A stretch of 5,255 nt of DNA from Firmicutes bacterium ADurb.Bin467 (GCA_002068815.1 MWAC01000258.1:1-5255); one strand, 5' to 3'. Numbered from the stretch's first letter, positions 1 to 5,255 are shown. A program made the numbers and translations. Notes: generated from the sequence alone by a model not told the origin.

Positions 1-444
1 CGCGAGGCCCATCTCGACCGAGATCGCGCGCGCCGCGCCGCCGGCCCCGAAGATCACGCACTGTTTACCCTTGACCTCGACGCCGCTTTCCCGAAGCGAC
101 AGCATGAAGCCCTTACCGTCGGTGTTATCGCCGAAGAGGGTGCCGTCCCGGTTGACGATCATGTTGACCGCGCCGATCAATTTCGCGCTCTCGGAGACCT
201 CGTCGAGGTATTGCATGACCGCGATCTTGTGCGGAATCGTGCAATTGATGCCGTGCATCTTGAACGCCTTGAGGCCGCGGATCGCGTCCTCGAGCTTATC
301 CCTGTCGACGTCGATCGTCAGAAAGTGCCACCGCTCGAGCCCCAGAGCCCGGAACGCCGCGTCCTGAATGACGGCGCCGGGGTTCTCCGCGACGGGCTGC
401 CCGAACACGCCGACCAGATGATCCAGATAGTTCTGCTCCCGCAT
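1..444 (-). CDS. Shikimate/quinate dehydrogenase (AroE) family protein, N-terminal part, cut by window edge
   Basis: The frame is open from the ATG at 444-442 to the window edge, giving 148 codons without a stop; true AroE proteins are about 270-290 residues, so roughly half is present. The start follows a strong AAGGAGGG site with 8 nt spacing. Family hallmarks are visible: GVFGQP near residue 12, NCTIPHK (67-73) with the expected catalytic lysine K73, GAVN (91-94), GDNTDGKGF (105-113) with the expected catalytic aspartate D109, and the start of the NADP-binding fold, FGAGGAARA (132-140). Oddity: where AroE and YdiB have HSxSP, whose two serines bind the substrate carboxylate, this protein has ENPGA (20-24), so both serines are absent. 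The threonine after GAVN is also replaced (M95). Inference: a cytoplasmic NAD(P)-dependent oxidoreductase of an AroE-like subgroup, possibly acting on the compound imported by the adjacent transporter. A true aroE cannot be fully excluded. Family confidence is high, substrate unknown. Confidence 0.88.
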   Translation of the reverse strand, partial: MREQNYLDHLVGVFGQPVAENPGAVIQDAAFRALGLERWHFLTIDVDRDKLEDAIRGLKAFKMHGINCTIPHKIAVMQYLDEVSESAKLIGAVNMIVNRDGTLFGDNTDGKGFMLSLRESGVEVKGKQCVIFGAGGAARAISVEMGLA

Positions 445-452
445 GGACCGAA

Positions 453-460
453 CCCTCCTT
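453..460 (-). promoter_or_regulatory. Ribosome binding site of the AroE-like gene
   Basis: AAGGAGGG on the minus strand lies 8 nt before the ATG at 444. It is a near-consensus Shine-Dalgarno sequence and fixes the start codon of the AroE-like gene, whose stop lies outside the window. Confidence 0.85.
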
Positions 461-545
461 TTTGACGAAGCCTGGGGAAGCACTGATGCAATGAGGTGGT
501 GGATTGCCGAGGTGATTTTTCGTCCCCACAAGGAGCCAGCAGGGA

Positions 546-566
546 GCCGTAGTGGGAACCTACGGC
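546..566. repeat. Hairpin, 7-bp stem
   Basis: GCCGTAG (546-552) pairs exactly with CTACGGC (560-566) around a 7-nt loop. It lies inside the large inverted repeat, just after its left arm. The hexamer GGAGCC occurs twice immediately around its left side (532-537 and 543-548). Confidence 0.6.
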
Positions 567-586
567 GACCGGATGAGCGACACCGG

Positions 587-616
587 CGTGCGATTCAAAT
601 GCATTTGAATCGCACG
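587..616. repeat. 30-bp perfect palindrome
   Basis: The half-site CGTGCGATTCAAATG (587-601) is followed directly by its exact reverse complement (602-616), with no spacer. The AT-rich core, ATTCAAATGCATTTGAAT, contrasts with the GC-rich surroundings. It could form a cruciform, serve as a symmetric site for a dimeric DNA-binding protein, or form one arm of a structured RNA. It sits at the middle of the larger 475-708 inverted repeat, which favours a structural role over a simple operator. Confidence 0.8.
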
Positions 617-629
617 GTCGCGCAGCGAC
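617..629. repeat. Short hairpin, 5-bp stem
   Basis: GTCGC (617-621) pairs with GCGAC (625-629) around a GCA loop. It is short, but starts at the base right after the 30-bp palindrome and ends at the base right before the next hairpin, which makes a chance origin less likely. Confidence 0.5.
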
Positions 630-652
630 TTGTTTTCCCGACGGGAAAACAA
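630..652. repeat. Hairpin, 10-bp stem with 3-nt loop
   Basis: TTGTTTTCCCG (630-640) is the exact reverse complement of CGGGAAAACAA (642-652), with a single A between them; the realistic fold is a 10-bp stem with a 3-nt loop. It abuts the right outer arm of the large inverted repeat. No run of T follows it on the minus strand, so it is not a typical intrinsic terminator for the transporter operon. Confidence 0.7.
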
Positions 653-707
653 CCTTGGGGGGCGGAAAAGCGACCGGCAATCCGCCGCCGAATACATCAG
701 GGATTCC

Positions 708-1685
708 CTACGTGCGCTGGCGCTTGCGCATTCTGAAGAAGCAGTCGAAGCCGATGATCAGCACGATCAATATGCCGGTGAGCAGCTTCTGGTAGAAGCC
801 GTCGATCGCGAGCATGTTCATGCAGTTGTTCAGAAGCTGCATGACGAACAGGCCGATGAAGCTCTCCAGGATGCCGCCGACGCCGCCCGCGAACGACGTG
901 CCGCCGACGACGACGCCGCAGTTGACCGTCATGCCGGTCGTGTCCCCGTAGACGGACGAGCCGCCGTTCATCTGCGAGGCCAAGAGCACGCCCGCGAGCG
1001 CGGCCGTCGCGCCGCTGATGACGAACGCCGTCCACTTGATCCCCACGACGCGTATGCCGGAGTTCTTCGCGACCTCGTAGTTGCCGCCGATCGCGTAGCA
1101 GTTGCGGCCGAAGCTCGTGAAGCGCATCAGGCAGAAGAACAGCACGAACAGCGCCGCCATGTAGACGACGAGGCTGGGGATGCCGCCGAGGAAATTCGGG
1201 AAGAAGGTCATATTGGAGATCTTCATGAACGGCAGTACCTTGCTCGTGAGCGGGTGCGCGTTCGTGAGCTGCTGCGCGACGCCCTTGAGCAGCATGCCCA
1301 TGCCCAGCGTGATGATGAACGGCTCGGTTCTCTGGTGGACGACGAGGAAGCCGTTGACAAAGCCCACGAGCGCGCCGGAGGCGATCGCGGCGATGAAGGC
1401 GATCCAGATCGGCTGGCCCCCGTTGATCAGGAGCACCGCGACGATGCCGCCCAGGCTCAGCGTGCCGCCGACGGACAGGTCGCAGCCGCCGCAGATGACC
1501 GCGACCGACACGCCGAACGCCACGATCTCGAGGATCGCCGCGGATTTCAAGAGGTTCATCCAGTTGCTGCGCGTATAGAAGTTCGTCCGGAAAAACAGCA
1601 TCAGCGCCATCATGCCGAGGATGGCGAGAACCGCCTTCTGCTTGGAAACGGCCTTCCAGATCCTTGAAACAACGGTATTCGTCAT
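708..1685 (-). CDS. Sugar ABC transporter permease (RbsC type), second of two
   Basis: A 325-residue hydrophobic protein, the usual size for a membrane subunit of CUT2 sugar importers (BPD_transp_2 family: RbsC, XylH, LsrC/D). After a short positive N-terminus (KAVSKQK) comes a membrane segment. Family motifs are the conserved GGCDLSVGG loop after a hydrophobic stretch, NGFLVVHQRTEPFIITLG, AIGGNYEVAKNSGIRV in the cytoplasmic loop that touches the ATPase, and CGVVVGGTSFAGGVGG before the last membrane helices. The tail is positively charged (RMRKRQRT), as expected for a cytoplasmic end. The ATG is 12 nt after the stop of permease 1, whose TAA is part of the AAGGGGG ribosome binding site, so the two are translated together. 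It differs clearly from permease 1, so the channel is probably a heterodimer. The stop codon abuts the large inverted repeat at 475-708. Substrate unknown. Confidence 0.93.
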   Translation of the reverse strand: MTNTVVSRIWKAVSKQKAVLAILGMMALMLFFRTNFYTRSNWMNLLKSAAILEIVAFGVSVAVICGGCDLSVGGTLSLGGIVAVLLINGGQPIWIAFIAAIASGALVGFVNGFLVVHQRTEPFIITLGMGMLLKGVAQQLTNAHPLTSKVLPFMKISNMTFFPNFLGGIPSLVVYMAALFVLFFCLMRFTSFGRNCYAIGGNYEVAKNSGIRVVGIKWTAFVISGATAALAGVLLASQMNGGSSVYGDTTGMTVNCGVVVGGTSFAGGVGGILESFIGLFVMQLLNNCMNMLAIDGFYQKLLTGILIVLIIGFDCFFRMRKRQRT

Positions 1686-1692
1686 AACGCCG

Positions 1693-1699
1693 CCCCCTT
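1693..1699 (-). promoter_or_regulatory. Ribosome binding site of permease 2 overlapping the stop codon of permease 1
   Basis: On the minus strand the stop TAA of permease 1 runs directly into GGGGG, making an AAGGGGG site 7 nt before the ATG at 1685. Stop and ribosome binding site share bases, which suggests coupled translation and matched output of the two permeases. Confidence 0.75.
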
Positions 1700-2666
1700 A
1701 CAGTTCCCTGCGGTTGTCGAGCCATATCGCGACCACGAGCACCGCGCCGCGCATGACCGTCTGCATATAGGTGGACAGGTTCAGCATGTTCATGCAGTTG
1801 CCCAAGAGCGTAATCAGCACGACGCCGAACATCGTGCGCAGCACGCTCCCCTTGCCGCCCTTGAGCGTCGTGCCGCCCACGACCACGCAGAGTATCGCGG
1901 TCGTCTCATAGCCCACGCCGATGGTGGCGCTCGCGATGGTCGTCCTCGCGACGAGCGAGATCGCGCCCATCGCGGACATGATGCCGCTGATCGTGTACAC
2001 GAGGCGCATGCCGTTTTTGACGTTGAAGCCGGACAGGAACGCGGCCTCGCGGTTGCCGCCCATCAGCGATATGCTGCGGCCGACGAGCGTCCTCGTATGG
2101 AACAGGTGCATGAGGACGAGCAGCGCGAGGAACACGACGAGCACCGTGGGGATGATGCCGAAGATCGTGCCCGAGCCGAGCTCCGTGAAGATGCCGTAGG
2201 GCTTCAGGCTGCGCTCGATGCGCATCGTCTCGGCGTTCGTGAACAAAAGCCCCACCGCCATGTAGATCGAGCTCATGCCGTAGGTGATGAACAGCACCTC
2301 CGCCTGTATCTGCGCGCCGAACGTCGTCAGGATGAACCCGTTCAGGTAGCCGAGCACGGCGCCCGCGAGTATGCCCAAGAGCATCGCGCCCACCTGGCCG
2401 AGCGGGTTGATCATGTACATCGTGATGACGCTGCAAAGCGATATGATGCCCACGACCGAGAGGTCGATGAACCCGCCGATGATGACGAAGGTCATGCCCA
2501 GGGCGACAAACGGCAGCGGCCAGAGCTGGCGCATGACGTTCGTCAGGTTCGTCGCGCCGAGGAACTTCGGCTGGACGATCGACGTCACGACGACGAGCGC
2601 GACGATGCCCACGAGCACGAGGTTTTGCCGGATGAACGAAACGGGGCTGTTTTTCTTCTCAGTCAT
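1698..2666 (-). CDS. Sugar ABC transporter permease (RbsC type), first of two
   Basis: A 322-residue polytopic membrane protein of the CUT2 permease family (BPD_transp_2). Motifs follow the family order: a first membrane helix around residues 14-30, TFVIIGGFIDLSVVGIISL (the GGxDLSVG loop, here with an extra residue and V for G), GYLNGFILTTFGAQIQAEVLFITYG, SLMGGNREAAFLSGFNV in the coupling loop facing the ATPase, and ILCVVVGGTTLKGGKGS ahead of the final helices. The start follows a GGGGAGGGAG-type ribosome binding site; the gene begins 16 nt after the ATPase stop. With permease 2 it should form the transmembrane channel that receives substrate from the binding protein. Both permeases carry the stretch NCMNML near the C-terminus, encoded by an identical 18-nt sequence. 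Two-permease CUT2 systems are known from E. coli YtfT/YjfF and LsrC/LsrD; neither substrate can be assigned here. Confidence 0.93.
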   Translation of the reverse strand: MTEKKNSPVSFIRQNLVLVGIVALVVVTSIVQPKFLGATNLTNVMRQLWPLPFVALGMTFVIIGGFIDLSVVGIISLCSVITMYMINPLGQVGAMLLGILAGAVLGYLNGFILTTFGAQIQAEVLFITYGMSSIYMAVGLLFTNAETMRIERSLKPYGIFTELGSGTIFGIIPTVLVVFLALLVLMHLFHTRTLVGRSISLMGGNREAAFLSGFNVKNGMRLVYTISGIMSAMGAISLVARTTIASATIGVGYETTAILCVVVGGTTLKGGKGSVLRTMFGVVLITLLGNCMNMLNLSTYMQTVMRGAVLVVAIWLDNRREL

Positions 2667-2682
2667 TCTGCTCCCTCCCCTC

Positions 2683-4164
2683 TCAGCCGATGGCCCTGTC
2701 CATGATCGCCTCGGCCGAGTCCGTCTCCGGCGTGAACTCGCCCGTGATGCGGCCTTCGCAGATCGTCAGCACGCGGTTTGAGATGTTGAGCACCTCCGGA
2801 AGCTCCGACGAGATCATGATGATCGCGCCGCCCTCGCTGACGATCTTGTTCATCAGCACGTAGATCTCGTACTTCGCGCCGACGTCGATGCCGCGCGTCG
2901 GCTCGTCCAGAATCAGTATCTTCGGCTCGAGCTCGAGCCAGCGGCCGACGATGCACTTCTGCTGGTTGCCGCCGGAGAGGTTGCCGACCTTGATCGACGC
3001 GTTCGGCGTCTTGATCGCGAGCGCCTTGATCTGCCGCTCCGCGATCTTCTTCTCGTTCGCGCTGTTGACGATGCCGTAGCGCGTGAGCCTCTCCAGCGCC
3101 GCCATCGTGATGTTCTTTTCGACCGAGAACGGGAGGATCAGCCCCTGGCGGCGGCGGTCCTCCGGCACGAGGCCGAAGCCCGCGCGCTTCGCGTGGCGGG
3201 GGCTGCGGATTTTCACCGGCCTGCCGTTTAAGAGCACCTCGTGGCCGCGCGCCTTGTCCGCGCCGTAGATCGCGCGCACGATCTCCGTGCGCCCCGCGCC
3301 CACGAGCCCCACGAGGCCGAGGATTTCGCCCCGGTGCAGCGTAAAGTTGATGTCCTTGAGCTTGTGTGTATTGAGATTCCGGACCTCCAGCAGCGGTTCG
3401 CCCACCGCGTGCGCCCGGGGCGGATATTCGTTTTCAATGCTGCGGCCGACCATCTTCGCGATCATCTCGGCGCGCGTGATGTCCTTGACGGGCTTTGTGT
3501 CGATCACGTGGCCGTCGCGCATGACGGTGACGACGTCGCAGTATTCGAAGATCTCGTCCAGCTTGTGGCTGATGTAGATGATCGAAATGCCCTTGTCGCG
3601 GAGCTGGTTGATGATGACCCCGAGGCGCTTGAGCTCCTCGCTGGTCAAAGAGCTCGAGGGCTCGTCCATGATGATGAGCTTTGAATCGAAGGACAGCGCC
3701 TTCGTGATCTCCACCATCTGCATCTCCGAGGCGCTCAGGCTTCCGACGGTCGCATAGGTGTCGATGGTCGAACCGATGCTGTCGAGCAGCGCGCGCGCCC
3801 GCCTGTGCGTGCCGCGCATGCCGCCGACCTCGCGGAAGCGGCCGAGAAAGATGTTCTCGCCGACGGTCATGGTGTTTACGAGGTTGAACTCCTGGTAGAT
3901 GATGCTCAGGCCGTTTTTCAGCGCGTCGAAGGGCGTCGTCCTCTCGACGACCTTGTCGTTGAAGATGACGGTGCCTTCGTCCTTTATGTAGACGCCGGAC
4001 AGTATCTTCATCAGCGTCGATTTTCCCGCGCCGTTTTCGCCGACGATGCCGTAGACGCCGCCGCGCGGCACCTCGAGCGATACGTGATCCAGCGCGACGA
4101 CGCCGCCGAACCGCTTGCATACGTCCCTGACGACGAGTATGTTGCCGTTATTCTGCTTATCCAA
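2683..4164 (-). CDS. Sugar ABC transporter ATPase with two fused nucleotide-binding domains (RbsA/MglA type)
   Basis: A protein of about 493 residues that powers a CUT2 sugar importer from the cytoplasmic face. Numbered from the TTG start, domain 1 has Walker A GENGAGKST (42-50), Q-loop Q91, a degenerate signature LSASE (143-147), Walker B LIIMDE (163-168) and switch H200. Domain 2 has a degenerate Walker A, GLVGAGRTE with arginine for lysine (about 286-294), a canonical signature LSGGNQQK (396-403) and Walker B ILILDE (416-421). This pattern, one active and one degenerate ATP site, is typical of RbsA, MglA and XylG and is not a defect. Start choice: TTG at 4164 has AAGGGGG 10 nt upstream and gives MDKQNNGN before the first beta strand. 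In-frame ATGs at 4206 and 4242 lie further out with weak sites, and 4242 falls inside a strong hairpin. The gene follows the binding protein after 124 nt and precedes the permeases by 16 nt. Confidence 0.95.
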   Translation of the reverse strand: MDKQNNGNILVVRDVCKRFGGVVALDHVSLEVPRGGVYGIVGENGAGKSTLMKILSGVYIKDEGTVIFNDKVVERTTPFDALKNGLSIIYQEFNLVNTMTVGENIFLGRFREVGGMRGTHRRARALLDSIGSTIDTYATVGSLSASEMQMVEITKALSFDSKLIIMDEPSSSLTSEELKRLGVIINQLRDKGISIIYISHKLDEIFEYCDVVTVMRDGHVIDTKPVKDITRAEMIAKMVGRSIENEYPPRAHAVGEPLLEVRNLNTHKLKDINFTLHRGEILGLVGLVGAGRTEIVRAIYGADKARGHEVLLNGRPVKIRSPRHAKRAGFGLVPEDRRRQGLILPFSVEKNITMAALERLTRYGIVNSANEKKIAERQIKALAIKTPNASIKVGNLSGGNQQKCIVGRWLELEPKILILDEPTRGIDVGAKYEIYVLMNKIVSEGGAIIMISSELPEVLNISNRVLTICEGRITGEFTPETDSAEAIMDRAIG

Positions 4165-4174
4165 CTCCGCGCAT

Positions 4175-4181
4175 CCCCCTT
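4175..4181 (-). promoter_or_regulatory. Ribosome binding site favouring a TTG start for the ATPase
   Basis: AAGGGGG on the minus strand lies 10 nt before an in-frame TTG at 4164. The same type of site serves permease 2. No comparable site precedes the in-frame ATGs at 4206 and 4242. The ATG touching this site (4174-4172) is out of frame and reaches a stop after five codons. Confidence 0.6.
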
Positions 4182-4213
4182 GTGAAGCTGTTGCGTTCGC
4201 GCCCATACCCGAA

Positions 4214-4247
4214 CCGACTTGCCCCGAACGGATTCGGGGCAAGTCGG
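4214..4247. promoter_or_regulatory. Perfect 15-bp hairpin between binding protein and ATPase genes
   Basis: CCGACTTGCCCCGAA (4214-4228) and its exact reverse complement (4233-4247) enclose a 4-nt loop. No T run follows on the minus strand, so it is unlikely to be a simple intrinsic terminator. Its position, after the binding-protein gene and before the ATPase gene, matches the known pattern of intercistronic hairpins that protect the upstream mRNA from 3' exonucleases or slow readthrough, so that binding protein is made in excess over membrane parts (as in malE-malF). The role here is inferred from position and stability. Confidence 0.75.
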
Positions 4248-4259
4248 CCGCTCTCCCGG

Positions 4260-4276
4260 GACGTGTGCTGCACGTC
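4260..4276. promoter_or_regulatory. Small hairpin after the binding-protein gene
   Basis: GACGTG (4260-4265) pairs with CACGTC (4271-4276) around a 5-nt loop. It lies between the stop codon of the binding protein and the 15-bp hairpin, and may belong to the same mRNA-stabilising region. The stem is short, so support is moderate. Confidence 0.4.
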
Positions 4277-4288
4277 AGGAGGACTTTT

Positions 4289-5221
4289 TTACCATTCCGG
4301 ATAGGGGAAGTTGTCGATCGTCTCGGCGGTGACGACGTCCAGCGCCGTCCAGACGACGTCCGGGGCTTCCTCGCCGTTCAGGATCTTCGTGATGCAGCCG
4401 AACGCGTCCTGCGTCATCTGCGAGAAGGACTGGCCGATCGACAGCGCCTGCGTGCCCTCGCGGACCTGGTCGTAGCCGACCTTGCAGCCGTCGACGCCGA
4501 TGACGTACACGCCCTGGATGCCCGCGGTCTTCAGCGCCTGGATGATGCCCGTCGCGCCGATGTCCCAATGGCAGTAGATGGCGTCGATCTCATCGCCGTA
4601 CTTGACGATGAAGTCCTCGGCGATCGCCTGCGCGTCGTCGCTGGCCCAGGCGGCGCAATCCTGGCTGTCGAGCAGGTTGATGTTCGTGCCCTCGATCGTG
4701 TCGACGAAGCCGTCATGGCGCTTGATCTGCGCGTCGTGGCCGGACTGTCCGCCGATTTCCACGACGTTGCAGCCGTCCGGGAACGCCGTCATCAGCGTCT
4801 GCGCGGCCACCTGGCCCGCCATGTAGTCGTCGGTGCCGCACATGAAGTCGCGGTACTCCTTGAAGTCCGCCGGCAGCTCCGAGGAGTACATGCCGACGAT
4901 GACGCCCGCCGCCTGCGCGTCCATCAGCGCGGGGATGATGGCGCTCGGGTCGGTCGGGTTGATGCAGATGGCCTTGTAGCCGTCCGCGATGCAGGTTCCG
5001 ATCGCGGCGACGCCCTTCTGCGGGTCGTAGTCCTCCTGGAACACCTGCACGGTGAAGCCGTACTCGGGGGCGTACTTCTGGAACTGCGTCCAGGCGTAGG
5101 CCTGCGAGGCGTTCTCGAGGGACTGGGTGATGAAGGCGACCTTGATCTCATCGGCGTGGGCGAAGGTCAACATGGATGCGGCCAGCATCAGGGTGAGCAA
5201 CAGGACAAAGATTTTCTTCAT
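4289..5221 (-). CDS. Sugar ABC transporter substrate-binding protein (RbsB-like, type 1 periplasmic fold)
   Basis: A 310-residue extracytoplasmic binding protein that delivers a carbohydrate-like ligand to the importer encoded downstream. Residues 1-23 form a Sec signal peptide: MKK, a leucine-rich core and AHA before DE, a signal peptidase I site. There is no lipobox cysteine, unusual for a monoderm bacterium. The mature part has the Peripla_BP_4 order: IKVAFITQSLENASQAYAW (first strand and ligand loop), FQEDYDPQKGVAAIGTCIADGYKAICINPTD (ligand loop before the hinge), CGTDDYMAGQVAAQTLM, VVEIGGQSGHDAQIKRHDGF (after the hinge), DAIYCHWDIGATGIIQALK, VIGVDGC and LSIGQSFSQM. Positions matching the Asn, Asp and Gln sugar contacts of RbsB fall in these loops, but differ enough that ribose cannot be assumed. 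A consensus AAGGAGG site lies 9 nt before the ATG. It is the first gene of the operon within the window; the ligand is unknown. Confidence 0.93.
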   Translation of the reverse strand: MKKIFVLLLTLMLAASMLTFAHADEIKVAFITQSLENASQAYAWTQFQKYAPEYGFTVQVFQEDYDPQKGVAAIGTCIADGYKAICINPTDPSAIIPALMDAQAAGVIVGMYSSELPADFKEYRDFMCGTDDYMAGQVAAQTLMTAFPDGCNVVEIGGQSGHDAQIKRHDGFVDTIEGTNINLLDSQDCAAWASDDAQAIAEDFIVKYGDEIDAIYCHWDIGATGIIQALKTAGIQGVYVIGVDGCKVGYDQVREGTQALSIGQSFSQMTQDAFGCITKILNGEEAPDVVWTALDVVTAETIDNFPYPEW

Positions 5222-5230
5222 GGAAATGGG

Positions 5231-5237
5231 CCTCCTT
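5231..5237 (-). promoter_or_regulatory. Ribosome binding site of the substrate-binding protein
   Basis: AAGGAGG on the minus strand, 9 nt before the ATG at 5221. It is the best Shine-Dalgarno match in the transporter operon, consistent with high expression of the binding protein. Only 18 nt lie beyond it, too little to judge a promoter. Confidence 0.85.
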
Positions 5238-5255
5238 GCATTATTTGACCGGCGG

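Larger units (their letters stand above)
475..708. repeat. Large imperfect inverted repeat enclosing tandem hairpins (MITE-like element or structured RNA)
   Basis: This fills most of the 263-nt gap between permease 2 and the AroE-like gene. The outer arms are 475-533 and 653-708. Compared with the reverse complement of the right arm, the left arm shares GGGAA, CTGATG, GGATTGCCG, TTTTC, CCCC and CAAGG in the same order, about three matches in four by eye with small gaps. The right arm ends on the last base of the permease 2 stop codon. Between the arms, almost every base belongs to smaller hairpins: 546-566, 569-586 (weak), 587-616, 617-629 and 630-652, the last three touching end to end. Transcribed on the minus strand this would fold as a closed multibranch structure. 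No convincing reading frame, transposase or clear target-site duplication is seen. It may be a dispersed non-coding repeat, a small non-autonomous mobile element, or an intercistronic regulatory RNA; the sequence alone does not decide. Confidence 0.7.

Noticed and set aside
630..652. Intrinsic terminator after permease 2
   Set aside because: The stem is followed on the minus strand by GTCGCTGCGCGAC instead of a T run, and it is embedded in the larger inverted repeat.
318..736. Possible small genes in the gap between permease 2 and the AroE-like gene (frames 318-680 minus and 443-736 plus)
   Set aside because: Both run through the palindrome and hairpins, neither resembles a known protein, and each overlaps a well-supported gene. 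The stretch is better explained by nucleic acid structure.
630..1667. Long plus-strand frame (345 codons) opposite permease 2
   Set aside because: Its translation is rich in D, E, R, A and H with no recognisable motif, the usual antisense shadow of a GC-rich gene; permease 2 on the other strand has clear family motifs and a ribosome binding site.
697..1725. Minus-strand frame of 342 codons overlapping permease 2
   Set aside because: It is the same DNA read one base off; the product is arginine/histidine-rich and lacks membrane segments, while the permease frame shows all the family motifs.
4214..4247. Intrinsic transcription terminator ending the binding-protein transcript
   Set aside because: The stem is strong, but minus-strand sequence after it (TTCGGGTATGGG) has no T run, and the ATPase gene that depends on the same transcript follows at once.
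4115..5248. Long plus-strand frame (377 codons) opposite the binding-protein gene
   Set aside because: Same antisense pattern (runs of AVDRVDEAV and RRVHADDDARR type), no family motif, and it crosses the intergenic hairpins and the real ribosome binding site.
5238..5255. Promoter upstream of the binding protein (AT-rich TCAAATAATG)
   Set aside because: Only 18 nt remain before the window edge; a -10-like string alone without a visible -35 element is not enough.

Overview
The window is GC-rich and nearly all of it reads on the minus strand. It looks like a chromosomal piece of an uncultured, high-GC Clostridia-type bacterium: the ribosome binding sites are strong (AAGGAGG and AAGGGGG types), the operon is compact, and the proteins resemble Firmicutes sugar transporters. 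That assignment is inference; no rRNA or marker gene is present.

Read in the direction of transcription (high to low coordinates), the order is: (1) a sugar-type periplasmic-binding protein with a Sec signal peptide (5221-4289); (2) a 124-nt gap with two hairpins, one a perfect 15-bp stem; (3) a double ATP-binding-cassette ATPase of the RbsA/MglA type (about 4164-2683); (4) a first RbsC-type permease (2666-1698); (5) a second, different RbsC-type permease (1685-708); (6) a 263-nt non-coding stretch filled by a large imperfect inverted repeat that encloses a row of touching hairpins and a 30-bp perfect palindrome; (7) the N-terminal 148 codons of a shikimate/quinate dehydrogenase (AroE) family protein, running off the left edge.

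Together, genes 1-5 form a complete carbohydrate-uptake (CUT2) ABC importer: one binding protein, one fused ATPase and two distinct permeases. This resembles the layout of the galactofuranose (YtfQRT-YjfF) and autoinducer-2 (Lsr) importers. The substrate cannot be read from the sequence. The AroE-family gene downstream lacks the paired serines that hold shikimate in true AroE, so it may be an oxidoreductase acting on the imported compound rather than an aromatic amino acid enzyme.

The most unusual item is the structured 475-708 element between the second permease and the AroE-like gene. It looks like either a small non-autonomous mobile/dispersed repeat or a multibranched structured RNA. No promoter, tRNA, CRISPR array or transposase gene was seen.
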